NCBI GenBank assembly: GCA_022592445.1
Contig: JABYQR010000099.1
Coordinates: 61,408 to 125,407 of the forward strand
From: Cytidiella melzeri
Taxonomy: Eukaryota; Basidiomycota; Agaricomycetes; Polyporales; Irpicaceae
Length of the DNA stretch: 64,000 nucleotides
Reading direction: 5' to 3'
Positions 10,391-21,708 of the stretch are shown one piece after another. The position numbers were made by a program, and so were the translations under genes. The notes under the pieces are model-generated. The model was not told the origin of the DNA, did not search any database, and saw only the letters and a list, made by a program, of their open reading frames with translations. Each line of letters starts with the position of its first letter. Positions within the stretch are counted from its first letter, which is position 1.

Positions 10391-12576
10391 TTACAATTCC
10401 TGAAGAATGAAGAAGAATTGTTCCAGTGTGCTCCGGCACATTGATGCCTTTTCAGATGTGACCTTTTTGTCCCCCAAAGTGTGGGAATTTGATGGCAGAA
10501 TACAGACAGTAACAGTGTCAATAACAAAACAATGAATACAGGTGATGGCATCACACTGGCCTTGTTATCAGCCCTTTATGACTGTGTATCAGATCACTTT
10601 TGTAATCAAAATGCACTTTTTGATTTTTACAAGCTGCATATGGGTACAAATCTGTACATATGATACACCATTGGAAAGCCCTATCTTATGACAACAACCT
10701 TGTACAAATATCCTGTGAATTAAAGTGGAATTGAGCAAGTTATGGCCAGTCTGCTGAAAAAAGTCATCCAGACTCAGATTCAAACTCCATTCCTGCTGGA
10801 AAATGATGTCAAATTCTGGTCAGGTACATGTGCAGCAATCTACAGACATTGCTTGCTCTTTGAACAAGGATTACAATTAGAAGACATGCCACACATAGTA
10901 TTGCCGTTGAGCAAGAATTACAGTACTTTGGAAGCTAACTACAAATTCACAATCCCTACATTCTTGGACAATGTAAATTTTTGGCTGCATTAGTAGTGAG
11001 TACTGTATCTGATTGTTCCACAAAGTTTCACAACCATTAATTGCTCTCTAAGGAGGAGGTACAAGCCGAACACCGCCTGTAGAAGTTCCAGTGGGGCTGG
11101 TACAGTTGAAACATCAAGAAGACGTAGTTGCATCAGCATTGAGCACTGCCTTTGATTCTTCCATACAGTTTCACAACCACCAGTTTCTCCACAAGTAGGA
11201 GATACAATCAGAACACAGCCTTTGACAGCTCTAATGGGGGTGGGGTAGCGCAGCCATCAGCCAGACGTGGTTTTGTCAGCAGCCAGCGCTGCATTCAATT
11301 GGTCCACTAATTTTCACAACCACTACTTTCTAAACAAGAGTTACAACTGTGGCAGTTCCAATGGGGGTGACGCAGCTCAGACATCAACAGTGCATGGTTG
11401 CGTTGGCAGCAAGCACTGCATTCGATTGGTCACAAGGTTTCACAAACACTTCTCCCTAAGCAGGAGTTACAATCAGAACACAGTCTGTGGCAGTTCCAAT
11501 AGGGGTGATGCAGCTCAGACTGTGGTTGCATCAGCAGCAAGCACTGCATCAGTTTGTTCCACAAAGTTTCATAGCCATTAGTTGCTTTCTAAGGAGGAGT
11601 TACAATCACAACACAGCCTGTGGCAGTTCTAGTGGGACTGATGCAGTTCAGACATCAACAGGACATGCTTGCATCACCATAGAGCACTGCCTTTGATTCT
11701 TCCACACAGTTTCACAACTACTAGTTGCTCTATATGCAGGAGTCACAATCAGAACCCAGCCCGTGGCAGCTCCAATGGGGGTGAGGCAGTGCAGACATCA
11801 ACAGGACACATGTAACATGTTTCAGCAATTGATCCAATGAGACACCCTCCAGCCCTTCATTCTTGAAGCAAGTAATTTTCTAGAATCAGCAATTAACACT
11901 GCACAAGATTATTGACAAGATAGATGGAGCTCCTTGCTACCATTGGTGACTACCTTCATCAATGTATGGCTCCTGTTCCCGCAACCAAATTTATCAATTG
12001 CAGTACAGTCACTTTATCCCAGATCAAGTTGCCTATTAAAGGTCCCACCAATAGCAAATGCCTGTAATACAGTCAAGATTGATGAGCAGATGACTTGGCA
12101 AGGTCCTTAGCAGGAACAGAATTGTTTACTGAGGTTCTTTGTGATAACAAAGTCACAGGTGCAATTGACTATTTCATGGTATATGATTCATTCAATTTGC
12201 TATCAATAACAAAATCACTTGTAACTCTGCTCCTGCAGTTTACCAAATTGTATCTGGAATAATTAACATAGTTCAAAGAAGAAGACGCATGTCAAACAAT
12301 CTTTATCTCCATGCTCTACTCCACAAATTTCTACATGTTTTAATTCTGTACTCACACCCATTGTTACACTTCAAACAATGCAGCACAGTCCCCCTTTGTT
12401 CATAAATAATGGTGTGCTTCAGTGGGGACAAACCACCTAGTTACTATACATGAATTATTGAAGAAACTATTCCCAACAGAATTACTTGTTCAGGCTGATA
12501 ACAGCACCAAGTTTACTTACAGATCTGGCTCAAAAAGTGATACTTCATTAAATCTTGCCGGCCTCGCTAATGCTAG
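10391..12576 (+). mobile_element. Non-autonomous Helitron-like element carrying a minisatellite
   Basis: The left boundary is inferred from a conserved start, ttacaattcctgaag, which recurs at about 14022, 25985, 28090, 49162 and 58430. The right end has the GC stem and CTAG followed by T at 12573-12577. Between them lie a decayed coding-like patch (10400-10500, resembling a fragment FSDVTFLSPK), a ~135-bp minisatellite (10995-11820) and non-coding DNA. There is no helicase, so it would need help in trans. The left boundary does not show a clean Helitron TC start. Confidence 0.5.
10995..11820. repeat. Minisatellite, units of about 127-140 bp
   Basis: Each unit holds the order agcactgc, ttccacaaagtttcacaac, ttgctctctaag, gttacaatcagaacacag, tgtggcagttc, gacatcaacagg. 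Unit starts fall near 11209, 11340, 11470, 11603 and 11742. Copies differ at many sites, so the array is old. Similar arrays recur at 13200-13570, 27290-27780, 28690-29680 and 59040-59600. Confidence 0.85.
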
Positions 12577-12613
12577 TAGCAGCTCTGATAGAAGTGAGGC
12601 AGGGCAGACATCA

Positions 12614-13189
12614 CACAGCGTAACGGTGGTGTTGTTTCCTCCAGGAATAATATGGTAAACATGTAGAAACAATCAAGTGTATTCTCCGTAGTTTCCATTG
12701 CCAATAACATGGAAATAATGAAACCGGTTAACCAAATATTTCCGCCGGAAACTCTCCGGAAATCACCTCAATATACCACGCGACTTCATCATTGTTTCCT
12801 TCCCGAGTGGACAGCGTGCTTCCAGATGGTTTCAGTAGGAAACAATGAGGAATCAGCGACAACGTTTCCAAATCCTATTGGCTATGGTTTGCGGCCGAAA
12901 CTTATTGGAGATCAACCATAGCCAATAGGATTTGGAAACGTTGTCGCTGATTCCTCATTGTTTCCTACTGAAACCATCTGGAAGCATGCTGTCCACTCGG
13001 GAAGGAAACAATGATGAAGTCGCGTGGTATATTGAGGTGATTTCCGGAGAGTTTCCGGCGGAAATATTTGGTTAACCGGTTTCATTATTTCCATGTTATT
13101 GGCAATGGAAACTACGGAGAATACACTTGATTGTTTCTACATGTTTACCATATTATTCCTGGAGGAAACAACACCACCGTTACGCTGTG
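12614..13189. mobile_element. 576-bp foldback/MITE-like element with 3-bp target duplication
   Basis: This is two nearly perfect inverted arms of about 277 bp around a ~24-bp centre near 12890-12913. The ends are CACAGCGTAACGG and its complement. It interrupts a minisatellite unit, which reads gacatca before and tcaacagg after, giving a 3-bp duplication TCA at 12611-12613 and 13190-13192. A CAC start with a 3-bp duplication suggests a CACTA/CMC-type MITE. It carries no gene; open frames on the two arms are mirror copies. Confidence 0.9.
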
Positions 13190-13192
13190 TCA

Positions 13193-14146
13193 ACAGGACA
13201 CATGTAACATGTTATAGAGACTGATCAATGAGAACACACTCTGTAGCAGTTCCAATAGGGGTGATGCCACTCAGACATCAACAGGAAATGGTTGCATTGG
13301 CAGAAAGCACTGTATCGGATTGTTCCACAAAGTTGCAACAGCATTAGTTGCTCTCTAAGGAGGAGTTACAATCGGAACACAGCCTGTGGCAGTTCTAGTG
13401 GGGCTGATGCAGTCTAGACATCAACAGGACGTGGTTGTATCAAGATAGAGCACTGCCTTTGACTCTTACACACAATTTCACGACCACTAGTTGCTCTATA
13501 AGCAGGAGTCACAATCAAAACACAGCCTGTGGCAGCTCCAACAGGGGTGAGGCAGTGCAGACATTAACAGGACACAGGTAACACATTTCAGCAATTTATC
13601 AAATGAGACACGCTCAAGCCCTTCATCCTTGAAGCAAGTAATTCCATAGAATCAGCAGTGAACACTGCACAGGATTAATGACAGGATAGATGAAGCCCCT
13701 TCCTACCATTGGTGACCACCTTCATCAATGTATAGCTTCTTTTCCTGCAACCAAACTGATCAATTGTGGTACAGTCACTTTATCCCAGATCAAGTTCCCT
13801 ATCAAAGGTGTCACCAATAGTCAATGCCCATAATACAGTAAATATTCATGACCAGATTACTTGGCAAGATCCTTACCAGGAACGGAGTTGTTTACTGAGA
13901 TTATTTTTGGTAACAAAGTCACAGGTGCAATTCCTGGTCTCATGCTATATGATTTATTCAATTTTCCAACATAATATAATCACTTGTAACCCTGCTTCTG
14001 CAGTTCACCGAATTGTATCCAGATTTACAATTCCTGAAGAATGAAGAAGAATTGCTCCAGTGTGCTCCAGCACATTGATGCGTTTTCAGATGTGACCTTT
14101 TTGTCCCCCAAAGTATGGGAATCTGATGGCAGAATACAGACAGTAA
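13193..14146. mobile_element. Helitron-like debris with minisatellite (continuation around the foldback)
   Basis: Minisatellite units run from 13193 to about 13570. The common non-coding interior follows (taatacag, then ttcatgaccagattacttgg). At about 14022 the conserved start ttacaattcctgaag begins another copy, which is broken at 14146 by a minus-strand Helitron-like end. Confidence 0.6.
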
Positions 14147-14664
14147 CTAGCGTTAGCAAGGCCGGCAAGCGGCAAGTACAATTCCTGAAGATCGAATGAA
14201 ATATTACTTTTTGAGCCAGATTTGTAAGTAAACTTGGTTCTGGTAGCAGCCTGAACAAGTAATTCAGGTTGGGAATAGCTTCTTCAATGAGTAATGTATA
14301 GTCAGTTGGTGTGTTGTCTTCACTGGAGCACACAATCATTCATAAACAAAGAGGAACTATGCTGTATTAATTGAAGTGCAACAATGGGTGTGAGCACAGA
14401 ATTAAAAGAAGTTTGTGGAGTAGAGCATGGAGACAAAAATTGTTTGACATGCTTCTTCTTCTTGATGGTGTTGAACTATGTTAAATAATATAGATACAAT
14501 TTGATAAACTGCAGGAGAAGGGTTACATGTGATTATGTTATTGATAGCAAATTGAATAAGTCATGTAGTGTGAAATAGTTAATTGCACCTGTGACTTTGT
14601 TACCAAAAACAACCTCAGTAAACAACTCTGTTCCTGGTAAGAATCTTTCCAAGCCATCTGGTGA
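14147..14664 (-). mobile_element. Helitron-like copy, minus strand, cut by retrotransposon E1
   Basis: The minus-strand 3' end (stem, CTAG, then T) lies at 14147-14175. The interior runs right as in other copies until it is interrupted at 14665 by E1. The last bases, ccatctggtga, rejoin sequence now located at 29948-29965, so this copy is split by the E1/E2 rearrangement. Confidence 0.7.
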
Positions 14665-15286
14665 TATTACGATCCGATCCGATCACGTGATCGGCACCGG
14701 ACATCCGACATCCTTATCCTCGCACAGCCACATCCTCAACTCGTCACACGGTCCAACACCGATGTTCCTCCGATTTACCTTGTGCTCGCTATCACCGGTT
14801 TCATCAGTTGTAGATATCTCTTTGTACTTTTTCTCCGAATTTCCTCCGACTCCGATTATTCGCCTGATCTAATCCTCTCTTGTCTCGGACCATACACGCA
14901 TGCCTTATCAGACTTACAACTTCTAGTACTATATAACCAGACTCAATTGTACAGTAGAAGTTTAAGTTTGAATATTGAATAAGATCCCCATCCTATTCCT
15001 ACCTCTTCATTCAACTTCACTTGCTGAAGTCGTCTTACTCGTCGTTGCCCGACTTCTGTTCTGACACTCTTCCTCCGACTTCGTCTTCGCCGACCCCGAG
15101 TCTCCGAGGCCGAACCCTTGATCTTGCTAAGTCCAAATCCGAGTCACCGAGGATTCACGAGAGGCGCAACTTACTTAGTTGAAGCCGATTGACTCTTACA
15201 GCTCCCCCTGTCGCCTACTCCGATCGCCAACCCGATTAGCAGCATCGGACTTTGCGACAACGCCGATCCCGTATCAGTTCTTAACA
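14665..15286 (+). repeat. 5' LTR of E1, 622 bp
   Basis: It starts TATTACGATCC and ends TTCTTAACA. The termini are therefore TA..CA and not TG..CA, but the adjoining target duplications support these ends. A TATA-like tatataa at 14930-14936 is the likely promoter. Diagnostic bases (for example ctgacactc, cgtcgttg, ttcgtcttcgcc) match the 5' LTR of E2, not the 3' LTR of E1. Confidence 0.93.
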
Positions 15287-15326
15287 GCATATTCGAACTT
15301 CCATCTCGTATTCCTCTCACCATTTT

Positions 15327-16667
15327 ATGGCAACTCGCGTACAGACCAGATCCGAAACCCGCACCACAGCAGTAGTAACCGAATCAGCATCCGCACTCTC
15401 ACCCGCCGCTCGCCAAGCCGCAATTATGTCTAGAAACTCATCTCCTGCCCCCGCCGCCAGACGCCCCGAAGGATCCAAGAGCAAGGGGAAGGGAAAGGAC
15501 CCCAACCCCGATCCCGATGGTGAAGGTGGAGGTGGAGGAGGTGACGATGGCGATGGTGATGGTGGAGATGACAATAATGACGCCGAGGATGGCGGGAACC
15601 CGATTGAACAACTAACAGTGGCTATCACCAGAGCCCTGAGGAATAACTCGTCGGGAACCTCTGCCAAATTCCGCGTCCCCGATTCCTTCGACGGCTCCGA
15701 TCCCGCCAAACTCCGAAACTTCCTCACTCAGTGCGAAGTCTACTTCCGCTTGAGCCCCTCCAAGTTCAACACTGGTCAGAAGAAGGTCATGTTCGCCTTC
15801 TCCTATTTGACCGACGCCGCTCTCGAGTGGTTTGAATTGAAGTTCCTCCAGTACCAGCAATGGGAGGACACCCGTTTTAACCAATCAATTTCTCGCGCCC
15901 ACTCCCCGTACGCCGACTCCGAGGACTCGGCAAACGAGGTAGCCAAGACGTTAGGGACTAAGTTCTCGGAGTATGACTGGCTCAAGCACTGGACTGCCTT
16001 TGTTGCCGAGATCTGCACTCACTTCGGGCCTGCGGACGATGTCGGCGAAGCCGAGCAAAAGCTCTCCAACCTCCAGATGCCGTCCGACAAAAAATTATTC
16101 TGGTATAACCTTCGGTTCACTCGCTACGCTGTCCGAACGGGCTGGGACGACCGCACCCTCCGATTCCGATACTACGACGGCCTCCCCGAACGTCTGCAAG
16201 ATAACATCACGACAAACGGCAAGCCGAACTCCCTCTCGAGCCTTCAGCAGATGGCGCTGAAATGGGATCAACGATACTGGGAACGTCAGGGTGAAAGGAA
16301 AAAGACCGATCGGGAACCAAAACCCGCTAAGTCGACCTCTACCTCGATTACTACCACTACTACTACTGCTGCCCCCGTTGCTTCGGGTTCTAGGCAGCAT
16401 AATCGGAACTCTCGTCCTCCCGCTACCACTACCGTATCCACCTCAATCTCCACCGCAACGCCGAAGCCGAACCCGATCGCTAACCTCCTAGGCAGCGACG
16501 GTAAGCTCTCGGTTAACGAACGAGCTCGCCGCATCGCAAACAACCTCTGTTTGTTCTGTGGCCTACCCGGACATCGCGCAAGCGAGTGTTGCCGTGCAGG
16601 AAAGGCCCGAGCGGCCCAACTCGCATCGTCGACCGCTACCGCCGACTCCGGGTCGGGAAAAGTCTGA
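15327..16667 (+). CDS. gag: Gag polyprotein of E1
   Basis: The start is an ATG 40 bases after the 5' LTR, and the frame encodes 446 residues. The N-terminus is Ser/Arg/Pro rich and followed by an acidic Gly/Asp tract (about residues 60-90). Next comes a retrotransposon-gag capsid-like region (SFDGSDPAKLRNFLTQCEVY, and ALEWFE). A single CCHC zinc knuckle lies near the C-terminus (CLFCGLPGHRASEC). Gag forms the particle and binds RNA. The pol frame overlaps its end in the -1 frame, so pol is presumably made by frameshifting. E2 lacks this gene through an internal deletion. Confidence 0.93.
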   Translation: MATRVQTRSETRTTAVVTESASALSPAARQAAIMSRNSSPAPAARRPEGSKSKGKGKDPNPDPDGEGGGGGGDDGDGDGGDDNNDAEDGGNPIEQLTVAITRALRNNSSGTSAKFRVPDSFDGSDPAKLRNFLTQCEVYFRLSPSKFNTGQKKVMFAFSYLTDAALEWFELKFLQYQQWEDTRFNQSISRAHSPYADSEDSANEVAKTLGTKFSEYDWLKHWTAFVAEICTHFGPADDVGEAEQKLSNLQMPSDKKLFWYNLRFTRYAVRTGWDDRTLRFRYYDGLPERLQDNITTNGKPNSLSSLQQMALKWDQRYWERQGERKKTDREPKPAKSTSTSITTTTTTAAPVASGSRQHNRNSRPPATTTVSTSISTATPKPNPIANLLGSDGKLSVNERARRIANNLCLFCGLPGHRASECCRAGKARAAQLASSTATADSGSGKV

Positions 16668-19600
16668 GCAGCCCTCAGTCCTCCGCACAAGTCGAGGGCT
16701 GCGCTGATCCCGCTCGTGCACCTATGGAGGTATTTCTCAACGCGTCCAGTCTTTCCTCCGATGCTTTATATATTTCCGTATCCTGTCCCGATTTCCCACT
16801 TATGCCTCTTCATGCTCTAGTAGACAGCGGTTCTTCACATTGTTTTATGGACATTTCCACCGCGCAGAAGTTTGCTTTACCGATCCAATCCATTCCGCCG
16901 ATTCCGCTCCGATTGTTCGATGGACTTTCACGGTCTTTGATTCAATTCATGATAACACTCCCGATCCTCTTTCCGTCCGGAAAAACCTGTACGATTCCGT
17001 TCTACATCACAAATCTTGACAAATCTGCTTCTATCGTTCTAGGATACGACCGGCTCTCCCGCTACAACCCGTTGGTTGACTGGGCTAAGGGCCGTATTAC
17101 CTTCCAGAACTCTGAAGAATCTCCGACTAGGAGTCCCTCCGACGCCGATAGCTCCGATGAGCCCGACTCAGACACTCCCGCACCTCATGCTTCAGCTGTC
17201 CCACCAGTATCCTTTATAGGAGCTGCCACTTATATGCGTGCATGCAAACTGCCAGGCTCTGTCCAGATGCGACTTTCGTTGCGCGCAGCGCAAATACCCA
17301 CATCCGATCACAACCCCGACCTCTCAGCCCTCCCATCTGATTATCATGAATTCGCCGATGTGTTTTCCAACGACATCTTAGCCCCCCATCGTCCCTACAA
17401 CCTTAGGATCGAACTAGACAGCGATAAGCCGCTTCCGCCGAGTCCGATGTACTCGCTCTCCGCGGTCAAGCAGAAAGCCCTCCAGAATTCTTGGACAAAA
17501 ACGTCAATTCGGGTTTTATTTGCCAATCGACTTCTCCGCATGGTGCTCCGATTCTCTTCGTCAAGAAGAAGGACGGTACTCTCCGACTCTGCGTCGACTA
17601 TCGGGCACTCAACAAAATTACCAAGAAGGATCGCTACCCTTTGCCACTCATTTCCGATCTTCTTAACAGTCCAGGCAAGGCCCGGCTATACACCAAAATT
17701 GATCTCCGTCACGCCTACCACCTAGTCCGCATCGCCGAAGGCGATGAGTGGAAAACCACTTTCCGAACCTGATACGGCTCTTTCGAATGGCTAGTAATGC
17801 CGTTCGGACTTTCCAACGCACCGGCCGCTTTCCAACGCTTCATGAACGACATCTTCCAGGATCTCTTGGACGTCAATGTCATCGTTTACCTCGATGACAT
17901 TCTGGTCTTCTCCGACGACATCCAGTCTCACAAGAAGCACGTCAAGGAAGTGTTACGCCGACTCCGATTGCATGGGCTCTACGCCCGAGCCGATAAATGC
18001 GAATTCCACAGGGACACGGTAGAATATCTTGGGTTTATCCTTTTGCCAGAAGGCCTTCGTATGTCTTCCGACAAAGTCCAGACTATCCTCGACTGGCCAA
18101 CCCCTCGTAAGGTAAAGGACATCCAGTCCTTCCTCGGGTTCGCCAACTTCTATCGCCGATTCATTCCGAATTACTCCGATATTACCGTTCCACTTACCCG
18201 ACTCACTCGCAAAACAGCGACTTGGGCCTGGACCAAACAGTGCCAGACGGCTTTCGACTCCCTTAAACATTCCTTCACTACAGCTCCTGTTCTTGTGCAG
18301 TGGAATCCCGATACAACCATTATCGTGGAAACCAATGCCTCCGACTACGCCCTCGGCGCCATCCTCTCTATCGTCTCCGATGGAGAAATACACCCGGTTG
18401 CTTTTCACTCTCAACTTTCACCGCTCCCGAGTTGAATTACGACGTACATGACAAGGAACTCCTTGCTATTCATGAAGCCTTCCGGACTTGGCGCCATTAC
18501 CTCGAGGGAACGCCGACTCCGATCGACGTTGTCACCGATCACAAGAATCTGGAGTACTTCTCTACTACGAAACTCCTTACCCGACGACAGGCTCGTTGGT
18601 CCGAATTCCTATCCAGTTTTAATCTTGTTATCCGATTCCGACCCGGAAAGCTCGGTACTAAGCCCGATGCCTTGACTAGACGATGGGACATCTACCCTAA
18701 AGAGGGAGGTAGCGACTATGCTAGTGTCAACCCGCACAACTTCAAGCCTATCTTTTCCTCCGAACATCTCATCGCTTCTATACGCGCAACGGCCCTTATG
18801 GAACCGACTCTTCGCAGTGTCTATGTCTTCGACTCTGAAGAACTCTACCAGGATATCCTCCGATCACTCCCATCCAACACCTACGCTACACAGCTCCGAT
18901 CCAAGCCTCTTCCTCCGAGGTGGTCTGATGAGCCTAACGGCTTACTCTTACATGACGGCAAAATCTATGTCCCCGATGTTGGTGACCTCCGACTCCGAGT
19001 CTTACGTTACCGACATGACCATCTTCTATCCGGTCACTACGGAGTCAGCAAGACGTTAGCTCTTATCCGTCGGGAATTCTCCTGGCCCAAACTCCGAACC
19101 TTTGTTACCGATTACTGCAAGTCTTGTACGACTTGTAGACGATCTAAGGCCCCGAGACATAAGCCCTACGGAACGGTCCAACAGCTCCCGGTCCCGACTC
19201 GGCCCTGGGATTCGATATCCATGGACTTCATAGAACAACTCCCCGATTCCGATGGTTTCACTGCCATACTCGTCATTGTAGACCACCTCAGCAAGCAAGG
19301 CATATTCATTCCCACCTACGATACTATCGACTCTCCAGGCCTTGCTAAACTGTTCGTCCTTCACGTCTTCTCCAAGCACGGAGTTCCATCACACTGTACC
19401 TCCGATCGGGGTACCGAGTTTGTTTCGCGATTCTTCCGAGCCTTGGGACAGGCACTGGATATGAACCTACACTTCACTTCCGGTTACCATCCCGAAGCCG
19501 ATGGACAGACCGAACGGACGAACCAGACCCTGGAACAATACCTCCGAGCGTACTGCAACTACCAGCAAGACAACTGGTCGGGCTTGCTCCCGCTTGCCGA

Positions 19601-20300
19601 GTTTGCATTCAATAATGTTCCCAGTGCCACTACAGGCATATCTCCGTTCTTCGCCAATAAAGGCTATCACCCAAACCTCACCATCTACCCCGAACGCAGT
19701 CTCGCTTCCTCTCGCGCCCATGAACTCGCAGTAAACCTCGAGGACTTGCACGAACACCTGAAAGAAAATATGCGCAAAGCCCAACTCCGATACCAAGGTC
19801 CCGCCGATGCCGTTCGTACACCACCGCCAACCTGGGACATCGGTGATCGCGTTTTCGTTAAAGCCAAGTACTTCAATACCACTCGTCCGTCCAAGAAGCT
19901 TACCGAGAAATACTTCGGCCCATTCGAAATCATAGGACGGGTAGGACCGCAATCCTTTACCCTCCGACTTCCCGATGCTATGCGAGCTGTTCACCCCGTT
20001 TACCATGTTTCCATGCTCGAACCATACACTCCTAGCAAAATCCCGAATCGCGTTCCTTCCCCACCACCTCCAATTGAGATTGACGGCGAAATCGAGTATG
20101 AGATCGCAGAAGTCCTCGACTCGAAACTTGACCGCCGACGCCGAGCTTGTCCAATCCTCTACCTAGTTCGGTGGTCGGGTTACGAAGGAACCGATGAAGA
20201 AACATCTTGGGTACTCGCAACCGAACTTGACCGAGCCCCCGAAGCCGTTGCCGAGTTCCACTTGCGATACCCAAAGAAGCCTGGTCCTTTATCATTGTAA
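16586..20300 (+). pseudogene. pol: Pol polyprotein of E1: protease, RT, RNase H, integrase, chromodomain (frame broken)
   Basis: The aspartic protease has HALVDSGSSHCFMD. Reverse transcriptase follows, with [24 protein letters not shown] and the YLDD catalytic box, then RNase H, an H2C2 zinc region (CKSCTTCRRSK), an integrase core (SDRGTEFVSRFF, then GYHPEADGQTERTNQTLEQY) and a C-terminal chromodomain (EIEYEIAEVLDSK, LVRWSGYEGTDEETSW). Three defects are visible. A C is lost near 17485 (E2 has one more C there). A TGA lies at about 17770, and one base is lost near 18416. The last two are shared with E2. It overlaps gag in the -1 frame. Confidence 0.93.
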
Positions 20301-20427
20301 TTCATTTGTTCAACATATCCCATCTTATTTTTATCTCCGAATTTCTCCGAGTCCGATTCGCTCTCACACTTCAAGACAACAAGAAAAAGAAAACTATATT
20401 TTACAACAAATACAAAGAAAGTATTAT

Positions 20428-21541
20428 CTACTTCTTTGCCTTCTTCTTCCCCTCAACGACCGAGATCTCCGAGTCCGACCCATCCTCCTGCCCCATCCAC
20501 TCCTGCCAGAGGACAAAGTTCCTCCGAGTCACGTCGATTAACTCCCGGACAAGGTCCTGGAGTACCTCGACGTTACGGTTGAGCTCCCTGAGCTCGGACT
20601 CCGAATCGGTTGCCTCGGACGACTCAGGCTCATCGGCGTGCTCCACCAACTCCCGATGTTTCTTGCCCTTGTGCAAGAAGACCTTTGCCTCATACTTCTT
20701 CATCTTATTCGGCCGGCTACTCGCCTCGGACCCCTTCCTCTTCTTCGACGACGAGGCCTCGGAGTTCCCTGACGCCGCCTTCGCGATCGGGGGTGCGACG
20801 AGCCGATTCGCCGACCCCGATGGCGTCTCAGACAGCTGCCCCACCGTCTTCACCTTCACTCCACCCATCTCGCACTTCTGCTTGTCCTTGAAGCACTTCG
20901 CGCACGAGGACCCCCGACCGTTCACCTTCCACAGGCACTGGGCGCCGATCCTGGCGCACCAATCGCAGTCGTTTCCGACCGCCATGCCCTCTGGGATGGA
21001 GGCATCAACCATCTCCACATCACCCCCATCTTTCTCCTCGCCCGACAGGTCCGAGTCCGCGATGGTCGGCGCTGATTTTGCCTTTGCCTTTCCTTTCTGC
21101 TTCCCCAGGGTGACCGCCTTTGCGGCCTCCGTCACCGCGACCATAGGGTCGGCCCCCGATCCCGACACGACTGACGCTGCCTTCTGCTTGGGCTTAGCCT
21201 TCGACTTCCCCTTTGCTGCCTCTGCCACTTTCTTCGCCTCAGCCGCATCCCGAGCCTGCTGCTCGGCCAGCCGATCGGCCTTGGCCTGAGCAACCCTCTG
21301 GGCCTCCTTCTCCTTCTCCTTCTCCTTCTCCTCAGCCTCTCTCGCTATCTCTCACGCCATCTCCGCCTCCAGTTCGGCCTCCTCGTCCTGCAATCGCTGT
21401 TGCTCCGCGGCGAATCGCTGTTGAGCCTCCTCGCGTTGCCAACGAAGACGCTCGACTCTCTGGGCAGTAGTTTCTGACAACAGAAATGAAGTCAGCGAAT
21501 AAAGCCGATTCCGATTATGACTTACCAGCAGGGGCAGACAT
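20428..21541 (-). CDS. Antisense gene of E1: coiled-coil protein with Zn2Cys6-like cluster
   Basis: This gene runs opposite to gag-pol, between pol and the 3' LTR. A 16-nt first exon (MSAPA) starts at 21541; a 52-nt GT-AG intron (21474-21525) leads to an E/Q/R/A-rich coiled-coil segment (QRVERLRWQREEAQQRF) and a Lys/Ala-rich linker. The cysteine cluster DWCARIGAQC..SSCAKCFKDKQKC fits CX2CX6CX10CX2CX6C, the spacing of fungal Zn2Cys6 DNA-binding clusters. After it come a basic patch (KKRKGSEASSRPNKMKK) and a C-terminal helix. One in-frame TGA at 21352-21354, in a CGA-like context, interrupts it in both E1 and E2. Its role is unknown; DNA or nucleic-acid binding is inferred from the cluster alone. 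Confidence 0.7.
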
Positions 21542-21708
21542 TTCCGATAATGCGCAAGTTGTTTTGTTGGGTAGTGGGAGTTGGGGTGAAAAGTGTCAAA
21601 ATCCACATTGTCAGTCAGTCCTTGGTTTTTATACGCCTATCGCTATCTCCGATCATCAAGACGGGAGAAGCATTGCCCTCAGGGGTTCGGGCCTTAAGGG
21701 GGAGGTAC

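Noticed and set aside
12709..13094. Two frames encoding the same ~60-residue protein on opposite strands
   Set aside because: They are mirror copies on the arms of the foldback element.
15317..16690. Minus-strand frames under gag of E1
   Set aside because: Shadows of the gag coding sequence; Gly/Ser/Pro-rich without domains.
19056..20295. Minus-strand frames under pol of E1 (and plus-strand ones under E2)
   Set aside because: Shadows of the integrase frame; identical in both copies only because the DNA is identical.
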